NCBI GenBank assembly: GCA_037349105.1
Contig: JAYJMM010000039.1
Coordinates: forward strand, 806,001 to 870,000
DNA: 64,000 nt
Source: Limnomonas spitsbergensis
Taxonomy: Eukaryota; Chlorophyta; Chlorophyceae; Chlamydomonadales
Direction: 5' to 3'
In this document: positions 50,200 to 58,793 of the stretch, piece by piece
Position numbering within the stretch: position 1 is the first letter of the stretch
Layout of the letters: each line of letters opens with the position of its first letter
Program-made: the position numbers and the translations under genes
Notes under the pieces: model-generated
The model's input: only the letters and a program-made list of their open reading frames with translations
Database searches by the model: none
What the model was told of the DNA's origin: nothing

Positions 50200-52000
50200 G
50201 TTGATGAAAAAAGTGTGTAGGACGGTCTTCAAGTCTTCGGGAAAGTTCCGGGGTGCGTGTAACAGCCTGTTTCTGATTGACTGCGGAACTCCTCCGCAGG
50301 CCCTGTCGTACAGAAACGGGGTCTGTGGAACTGCTCCGCAGGCCTTTAGAAGACCCACGTGCGGCCTTTTTTCCGAGGACCCCCCCCCCCTCCTCGGAAC
50401 TTCCACAGTCTGCGGAACATTTTAGGCCTTCGAATTGACATTAATTATATATTAGAACCCCTATATTTTTCTGTCCATGGACTTATCGGGCAGTGGCCGT
50501 GGCGGCGACCCTGGACAAAGGCCGCGTCAGGCATCCTTCTACGACCCTTCGAGGATAAGACCGAGGGTACCGACAGCCATTGGAGGCATATTGTTATTAG
50601 GAAGAGATGTGGTCGAAACGTTGTGAAGTGAAAGAGAAATGAAGGGGTAATGTGCACACAATCGGCAATACTACAGTACGCCCTGAACCCTGCACGGTCT
50701 CGTTCCGCAGGGTCCAATCAGAAACGACCTCTGCGGAACCCTTCCGCAGGCCATTAGACCGTCGTACATTTTTTTTCTCCGCAGTCAATCAGAAACAGGC
50801 TGTAACAGCACGTTTCTGATTGGACCCCGGAAACTTTCCGGGGTGTTTCCGGTGTGTTTTGAGCTGAAACACTGGACCCCGGAAAATTTCCGGAGCCTTT
50901 AGACCACCAAGAGTCGTACAGTACGTCTCTTGTTTTTACGGGGACACCCCCCCCTCCCCGGAAATTCCAAAGACCCCGGAGAGTTTTCAGGCCTTCGAAT
51001 AGCTTTTGTTTATAAATATGAATCGCCGCATTTTTCTTCCCATGAACTTATCGGGCGGTAGTGATGGGGGCGGCCCTGCAGAAAGGCCGCGGGCCGCCTC
51101 GGCCTTGGTCACTCCGCGAGCGAGTCATCCCTATCATTGTCATTATCATCAGCAGCAGAAGCAGAAGCAGCAGCAACAGCGCAGATAACTTTTAGGCACA
51201 CATTCGGCAATATCGCAGTAAACCCTGAACCACGCAAGATTACGCGGCCTCACGTTCCAGTGTGTGGCTCCGGGGTGTTTGCAGAAACACCCTCCCCGGA
51301 AATCTCCCGAAGACCAGAAGACCGTCGTACACGTTTGTTCCGGGGTCCTCAATCGGAAACGTGCTGTAAACAACCCGGAACCAAACACTGAAATGTGAGA
51401 CCTCGTAATCTTGCCTGGTTCAGGGTTTACTGCTGACCACGGCCAGAGGCGGCCCGCGGCCTTTCTGCAGGGTCGCCCCCACCGCCCGCTACGTCCATTA
51501 TCGCGATCTTTATTCGTAAATAAAACCCTTAGACCGAAGGCCTAAAACGCTCCGGGTCCTTTGAAAGTTCCGGGGAGGGGGGAGGTCCCCGGAAAAATAA
51601 GAGCTGTACTATACGAATCCAGGAAGTCTTACAGCCTGTTTCTGATTGACTGCGGAGAAAAAAATGTACGACGGTCTAATGGCCTGCGGAAGAGTTCCGC
51701 ATAGGTCGTTTCTGATTGGACCCTGCGGAACGAGACCGTGCAGGGTTCAGGGCGTACTGTAGTATTGCCGATTGTGTGTACATTATCCCTTCATTTCTCT
51801 TTCTCTTCACAACGTTTCGACCACATCTCTTCCTAATAACTATATGCCTCCAATTGCTGTCGGCACCCTCGGTCTTATCCTCGAAGGGTCGTAGAAGGAT
51901 GCCTGACGCGGCCTTTGTCCAGGGTCGCCGCCACGGCCACTGCCCGATAAATCCATTGACAGAAAAATATACGTCGGTAAGATTCGTGCGTTTGAAAGCC
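50200..52000. repeat. Nested foldback (inverted-repeat) element
   Basis: 50455-50815 is the inverted counterpart of about 51625-51975 (both contain cctgacgcggcctttgtcc-type sequence and cctgtttctgattgactgcgg). A second, inner pair lies at about 51045-51100 (plus) and 51440-51500 (minus). Symmetry centres on about 51200-51300. ccccgga/tccgggg words recur throughout. No protein is encoded. It may be a MITE-like or foldback transposon, with one unit inserted in another. Confidence 0.65.
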
Positions 52001-52570
52001 GCTTGAAACAAACGAAAACGTGATTGAAACTGTCACTTGATTCAACCCTAGCTTCAAACGGGTTTTCAGTTGAAAACAACGTGTTTGAAAGCCATTTGAA
52101 ACAAGCGACAATCAAGCATGGTTGAATCAAACAGGCTAACGACGTGATTGAAACAAGCAGTGTTCGAGTGGCAATCAATCATGCTTGAATCAAGCGATAT
52201 GTTGACAGCTTTGAATCAAGCGAGCTGTCGACGCGTTTGAATCAAGCGAGATGTCGACGCGTTTGAATCAATCCTAGCATCAAGCAGGGTTTCGATTGAA
52301 TCAACCTTGGTTGAAACAAGGAGGGGTCAATCTCAATTGAATCAAGTGGTTATGTACCGCGTTTAAATCAACCCTAGCGTCCAGCAGGGTTTCGATTGAA
52401 TCAAGATATCGTTTGAAACAAGGAGCATCAATCTCACTTAAATCAAGTCATGTTACAACGCAATTGGATCAGCCCTAACAGCAAGCATTGTATCGGTTGA
52501 ACCAAGTTAATGTTTGAAACAATAATCAAATGACACTTCACACACCTTATTAATCAATCCTAGCGTGACA
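52001..52570. repeat. Array of TTGAAWCAAG quasi-palindromes
   Basis: About 25 occurrences of ttgaaacaag, ttgaatcaag or close variants at irregular 15-40 bp spacing. The 11-mer CTTGAWTCAAG reads nearly the same on both strands. Longer units (tcgacgcgtttgaatcaa, agcagggtttcgattgaatc) repeat two or three times. Confidence 0.75.
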
Positions 52571-54320
52571 CATAAATGAACTGAATACAGCTTTGGTCTG
52601 AAACAAGTACCGGTGGCAACAAACATTCATTGCAATGATAAATAGACACACCCATAGAGTAATCAATGTTGAGGATTTATAGAAAAATGCATTGTGTATA
52701 TGTCCCACCAACACCCAAGCAAGCCCTACGCCTCGGTCGCCTCCTTGACCCTCCCACAAATGTTTATGTGATTCGCTCTAAAAGGACGCACATTCGTGTC
52801 ATCAGCCATAACCACCGGATCAGGCAGTTCTTGATCTGGGCAAAGAAAAGAGGGATAGTGCGTGAGGCGCATGGCAAATCAGGAAATGAAATAGGGGGGT
52901 AATTGTTAGGAGGATGGAATCAGAGAACATGATACCGGAGACGTCATATACGACAGCAAATTAATTGGAATACAAAAACTTAGCCAGTGCAATATAACTT
53001 GACTTCCAACCTACCTTAACAGTGGGAGAAGTGGGAGAAGACCTGACCAGTCATCGGCGCTAGTTGACGGCGGGTGCCTTTTAATATATGCCTATTTGGT
53101 GCTTCATCCTCGGGGTTCTCTCTGCGGTACAAAAATACACCGCCAGTTATTGAATATCATATAATCTTGCCTGAAAGAATGAGGCTACCATTAATTACTG
53201 CTAGATGAAGTTGGCTGGTCATGGGACTCCATGCATGAGATGGGCCGTGCGGCCGCATGGCACGGTGACACTTGGGCATCATCGGAACGCTGTTTACTTG
53301 AGAAAGCATTATCCTTCACGATGCAGGCAGCATAAACACACCCGCCAAGCATGGCCTCACTTCCATTTGTCAATAGCCGGTACATGATCATCACTTACCG
53401 AGCCACCGGGTGGGTTGAGCACTGCCAATCTTGGTAATATCTCGGTAAGATCTGCTTCCATGCAGATTTCCCTTCATGCGTCCTTCAATAGCAGAGAGTT
53501 CGTTGTGATCAGGAATCGCTAGATCTTTGTCGGCCTGCGGATAGAAGCACACATATCAAAATCAAGTCGAGTCGCCTTTGTCGACCCATAGGCACGTGCA
53601 CTCCAGCAAACCAACCTTCTTTTAACCTCGTAGATTATATCGTTGCTGAATGCTTCACATCGCATACGTGCATGCAGATAGGATAGGACGCTCCATAGCG
53701 TGGGTGACAGGGCACATTGATCTTGCTTATCCTAGGCCGCAGGGTTCCCTTCGCCCGCGTTCGTGATCTGCATCAGGGACACATACATGTACAGAAGGTG
53801 AAGAGGAAACACTGGATGGCATTGAGCAACGTCAAGTAGCACTTACGTGGCACAGGCGTGGCACGGGATGCCCCTTGCGGCGCTTGGCGGCTTTAGGTGC
53901 ACCAGACATTCATGCTCCCCTTTTATTACATGAGTGTAGCGGCGCGATGAGTCTGAAATCGCCTCCAAATATTCGAGTGTGCCGATGAGCTTCCCGGGTA
54001 CAAGATTGGGGGTACCTGTTTGGTATACCCAAATTCAGTGTGGAGTGTACGCAGGAAGTGTGGGTTTCGGATAGATTTTGCGCTGATGCCATGCACAAGC
54101 TGCATGCAACAACGAACTAAATCTGCCGAGTTTCTTATTCGAACACGAGTACTGGCGCTATAATCTTAGCAGTTAGGCCTCCATTCATCATTCCGCATTC
54201 AGAAGTGGCATACAGGAAAACCACTTATAAACCACTTATAAACCACGCTGTGTCAGGCTTTAACCTGGCAGCGGTCCTTGCTGCTGAGCTGCATGGCTTT
54301 CCCCAAATTTTCACCTCAGA
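52571..54320. other. Intergenic, no supported gene
   Basis: Only short ORFs. 52666-52902 (plus, 78 residues, KRTHIRVISHNHRIRQFLIW) and 53910-54098 (minus) have no recognised family and no splice support. Nothing else seen. Confidence 0.35.
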
Positions 54321-54339
54321 AGCTTGGAGCTGGTAACGC

Positions 54340-55490
54340 AGGTGACTCTACCCTCTAAGCTGTGGCACTACCCACATGCGCGTCGCTCCGTACGTACTGG
54401 TAAGCACTGCACTCCAACCATGGAGCACAGCGCCCTGTCCGCATGCTTAAGGGCACAGCATCCTACTTACAGGCGCACTGCGGCACCCATGCGGTATGCA
54501 TTGAGCCCTACCCGCATGCACAGGACGTCACTCTTAAATGCGCAGCGCCCAACTTCCATACCTACCGGTAGTTCTACACCAAAGGCGCAGATCCTGTTGG
54601 ATGTGGACATTTATGAAGGGACATGCTTGGTACCGTACGTCAGTGTTTACGGTAGTACGCCCCAAACAACTTCTGGGGGGCCACTGGACGGGCACTATTG
54701 GGCCCGTGGGGACCAGGCCTTGCCGGGCCAACTGCTGTAATACAAAGCAGCATGGCTGCATGCGCAAAGCTCTCTTAGCTGTTGGCCGGGTCGCAGCTAA
54801 AATGTAGCTGAGGCATCTCAAAATAAATACTGCCAGATCCCTAGCCGCATGTGCAGCGCCTCACCCATACGGTGCCATACGCACAGCGCTCTACTTGCAT
54901 GCACTGTGCCCTGCTTGTATGCACATCACCATGGCCGCATGCGCAACGCATGTTTCAGGTAGCCGGTAGCGGGAATGATGTAGCGCCAACCCATATTTAC
55001 TGTGCCCTGTTTGTGGGTGCTGCGACCCGCCCGAATACAGCTCCCGCACGTACCCGATGAGGGACAGCCGTATTTAGCACAAAAGCCACACCTATTTACT
55101 ATGTGCTACCGGGAGGTGCAGCGCTCCCGACGCATTCACAGTGCTCGCTCTCATTTACTGTGCACATGCAGATGCAGCGGTCCACCCATGGAACAGAGCA
55201 TGCCCTAATTACTGTACCCCACTGGCGGATGCATCGGGGCACCCGCATGCACAGCGCCTGCCCTTATTTAGTGTACCCATCCGGAGGGTGCTGCGGTCCA
55301 CGCATTTGCCCTGTGCCTGCCCTTGTAAAATGTACCATGCTGGCAGGTATAGCGGTGCACCCGCATGCACAGCGCCTGCCCTTATTTACAGTACCCTGCT
55401 AGTGGGCGCAGCGTTGCACACACACATGCAAAGCGCCTGTCCTTGTTTACTGTTCCCTTCTGGTAGGTGCAGCGGTGCTGCGGTCGGGCT
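54340..55490. repeat. Minisatellite of about 60 bp, CCCGCATGCACAGCGCCTG type
   Basis: A dozen or so imperfect units share cgcatgcacagcgcctgcccttatttactgta and a following tgctg-tgggtgcagcgg. They are better conserved toward the right end (54990-55490). Confidence 0.75.
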
Positions 55491-56080
55491 ATGGGTATCC
55501 ATATTTACTCCTTTACATAGGGCTGAACAGCCAAGAACCCTGGAGCAGGGTGCAATCTAGCTCGGGCCAGGAGGCAGAGTGCATACTAGCTAGGGGCAGA
55601 CGGCAGCAAGCCTAGACAAGAGGAGAAGGGATGGAGAGAGAACGCTAAGCGCAGTGAGCAGCGGCGATGCGGTTGGGCCACGGGATAATACTAATTTACT
55701 CCGTTGAATTGGGCTGAACAGCCAAGAATCCTGGAGCAGGGTGCACATTAGCTAGGGACAGAAGGTAGCAAGCCTACCTAGACAAGAAGAGAAGGAATAG
55801 ATATAGAACCGCAAGTGCAATAAGCAGCGGTGACTGGATGCGGTTGGTCCATGGGGTAATACTAATTTACTCTGTGACATCGGGCTGAACAGCCAAGAAG
55901 CCTAGAGCATGGTGCACGCTAGCTAGGGCCAAAAGGCAGCAAGCCTAAAGAGGAAGTGAAACAATGAGGAGAAACGCAAAGCGCAATGCGCAGTGGTGAT
56001 GCGGTTGTGTCATAGGTATTCAATTTTATCCGTTACATCGGGTTGAACAGTCAAGAACCCTGGAGCTGGTTGCACACAAT
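55488..56080. repeat. Satellite of about 150-190 bp, three to four units
   Basis: The phrase gggctgaacagccaagaa recurs at about 55519, 55710, 55888 and (changed) 56038, each followed by cctggagcagggtgcac and tagctagggacag. It follows on directly from the 60-bp array. Confidence 0.8.
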
Positions 56081-56089
56081 AAAGCGGTC

Positions 56090-56650
56090 ACGCGCAACAA
56101 CGGTGATTAAAAAGACTAGAAATAAAGGCGCAAGAGCGGGTTAAAGAAGCTATGCCAGTCATAAAGCAATAGTGTGGTTCATGCGCAAGAGCGGTGTTCA
56201 GAAACTATAACAGCCCTAAGGCTTTAGATCAGTCAGGCGCAAGAGCTGCGCTCAAAAACACTATTACTTAAGCAATTAGAGCGGTCAGACGCAAGAGCGT
56301 TGCTCAGAAGTATACCAGTCCTAAAGCAATAGAGCGATTCATGTGCAAGAGCGGTGTTCAAAAAATATACCATACCTTCGGCTATTGAGCAGTCAGGCGC
56401 AAGAGCGGTGCTCAAAAATACTATATATAAAGCAAATAGAGCGGTCGGGCGCAAGAGCGGTGCTCAGGAAACATACCAGTCCAAAAGCAATACATCAGTC
56501 TGGGGCAAGAGCGGTGTTTATAAAATATACCAGTCCTAAGGCAACAGAGCAGTCAGAAGCAACGGCGGTGCTTAAAAATACTATTAATAAAGCAATTAGA
56601 CTTGTCAGACGCACGAGCGGTGGAAATATACCAGTCCTAAGCAAAAGAGG
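56090..56650. repeat. Satellite of about 58 bp, GCGCAAGAGCGGTGCTCA type
   Basis: About ten units carry gcgcaagagcggtgctcaaaa, then tataccagtcctaaagcaatagagcggtcag. The whole block is diverged and non-coding. Confidence 0.8.
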
Positions 56651-56985
56651 GAAGCACTGAGAGGAAGCTCCTAGTCTTACACAGTCGCCATCAGCAAATC
56701 TCCAGAAACCAGGTGGGACTAGTTGAGTGGAGATCTCCTCTCTGCCACCGATGGTCGGGAAGGTCATGGCCTGAGTGTTTGTAAGTCTTGATTTGTTCTG
56801 ACTCCGTACGCAAGGGCCAAGCCAGGTCCACTGCAGACAAGTTCTTCTCCGGGACCAAAAACTTCTCACAAGGCCGCTTGGAAGAAACAGCATATCCTTG
56901 ATCTCTGGCTCATCCCCGACAAAGCAGAACAGCCAAAGGAAAACAAACTGACTGTTGCCCCATGGATCTCGGAGTTGGACGCCTA
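56651..56985. other. Single-copy spacer between satellites
   Basis: No gene recognised. The minus-strand ORF through here is an extension of the open frame of the GGGGCA tract. Confidence 0.35.
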
Positions 56986-57510
56986 CGGGGCAGGGGCAGG
57001 GGCAGGGACAAGGGCAGGGGCAGGGGCAGGGGCAGGGGCAGGGGCAGGAGCAGGGGCAGGGGCAGGGATAAGGGCAGGGGCAGGGGCAGGGACAAGGGCA
57101 GGGGCAGGGGCAGGGACAAGGGCAGGGGCAGGGGCAGGGGCAGGGGCAGGGGCAGGGGCAGGGGCAGGGGCAGGGGCAGGGGCAGGGGCAGGGGCAGGGG
57201 CAGGGGCAGGGGCAGGGGCAGGGGCAGGGGCAGGGGCAGGGGCAGGGGCAGGGGCAGGGGCAGGGGCAGGGGCAGGGGCAGGGGCAGGGGCAGGGGCAGG
57301 GGCAGGGGCAGGGGCAGGGGCAGGGGCAGGGGCAGGGGCAGGGGCAGGGGCAGGGGCAGGGGCAGGGGCAGGGGCAGGGGCAGGGGCAGGGGCAGGGGCA
57401 GGGGCAGGGGCAGGGGCAGGGGCAGGGGCAGGGGCAGGGGCAGGGGCAGGGGCAGGGGCAGGGGCAGGGGCAGGGGCAGGGGCAGGGGCAGGGGAAGGGG
57501 CAGGGGCAGG
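56986..57510. repeat. (GGGGCA)n hexamer tract
   Basis: About 85 hexamer units, almost perfect in the middle, with a few ggcagggaca interruptions at the left end. Open in several frames as dipeptide repeats (PA, CP, LP, RG). Four consecutive GGGG runs throughout give strong G-quadruplex potential. Confidence 0.95.
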
Positions 57511-57926
57511 GGGCAGGGGGCAGGGGGCAGGGGGCAGGGGGCAGGGGGCAGGGGGCAGGGGGCAGGGGGCATGGGGCAGGGGGCATGGGGCAGGGGGCAT
57601 GGGGCAGGGGGCAGGGGGCAGGGGGCAGGGGGCAGGGGGCAGGGGGCAGGGGGCAGGGGGCAGGGGGCAGGGGGCAGGGGGCAGGGGGCAGGGGGCAGGG
57701 GGCAGGGGGCAGGGGGCAGGGGGCAGGGGGCAGGGGGCAGGGGGCAGGGGGCAGGGGGCAGGGGGCAGGGGGCAGGGGGCAGGGGGCAGGGGGCAGGGGG
57801 CAGGGGGCAGGGGGCAGGGGGCAGGGGGCAGGGGGCAGGGGGCAGGGGGCAGGGGGCAGGGGGCAGGGGGCAGGGGGCAGGGGGCAGGGGGCAGGGGGCA
57901 GGGGGCAGGGGGCAGGGGGCAGGGGG
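57511..57926. repeat. (GGGGGCA)n heptamer tract
   Basis: The hexamer switches abruptly to about 60 heptamer units near 57511; three units carry catgggg variants (57570-57605). The heptamer gives a 7-residue periodicity (APCPLPP) in the minus frame. No evidence that either tract is translated. Confidence 0.95.
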
Positions 57927-57929
57927 CAG

Positions 57930-58793
57930 AAGGCATGAGTAGGGATAGGGGGCACGCTGTTGAATCTCGTCTTTCCTATTGGCTGTTGTCTTCCGCTTCT
58001 GAGCAGTCTGTCTGGAGTCTCTCGTCCTTTTAAGGCGATTGTTCAGGAGTCGGTGAACCTGCCTCTGAAAGGCTTTTCCATACAGTCCCCATCTCGTTTC
58101 TCCGTTTGAAAGATGCATGGCATATTTCGCCCGAACGTAGATGAGTATCGCTTTGCGGTGGGATACCATGCATGACTCATGGTATTTCCTGGGCTTGCGC
58201 TTTCTCTTCTGTTTTTCCTGCTTGCCCGAATGTGGAGATGGGTAGAAAAGCACGCCACTGTTTAAGATATTGGCGTGAATCTGCGTCCGGTTGGGAGCAA
58301 CATGTTGGCACGAAGTCGACCCCATCGTCACGGACTCTTGGTCCAGGGTCGTCAGTTTCGCAGTGTCTTCGCATCGCATTGTCACAGTCTTGTTACATCC
58401 TTGCATTGTCCTCGCGTGTGTCTCTTGTTTTTGGCATACTTCGAGATGTCGAAGTGCAATCTTCCTGTATTCAAACATCTTGGAGGAAACTTGGGTCCGA
58501 GGGATTTCTTTGTAAACCGTGTCACACCCCTCGGTATATGACATCGGCTGCCACGTTCGAAGAGTAGAGGGCGTCATCAGGGGTCCGATACCAGGGCAAC
58601 CTGGCGTAGGTATCGCGACCTTGCTGATGCTGATAGCCCAACTTCTACAACGGTACGTGGCGTGCATCAGCGCATTAGTGTGCATGATGCTCAGCTTGAC
58701 AGGCGTCACCTGAGTCAAATTTTTGGTGACGATGCCTACAGCTGTCCGCGCCATATCGAGGAGTGCTTTCATAAGCGACGAGTGTTTAAAGGA
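57930..58793 (-). other. Open region downstream of the non-LTR-like ORF, unknown
   Basis: A minus frame is open from 58772 through this region into the GGGGCA tract. The first 270 residues are not low-complexity (MKALLDMARTAVGIVTKNLT, then a Lys/Arg-rich part KRKRKPRKYHES). It might be a 3' extension or UTR of the element, or a host exon. No family recognised. Confidence 0.3.

Noticed and set aside
56090..56650. Regular 58-bp repeats as a CRISPR-like array
   Set aside because: Repeat and spacer parts drift together, as in a diverged satellite, and the DNA is eukaryotic (introns, retrotransposons).
56910..58772. 620-residue and other long ORFs across the GGGGCA/GGGGGCA tract
   Set aside because: Low-complexity repeats are open in several frames on both strands; no start, domain or splice support.
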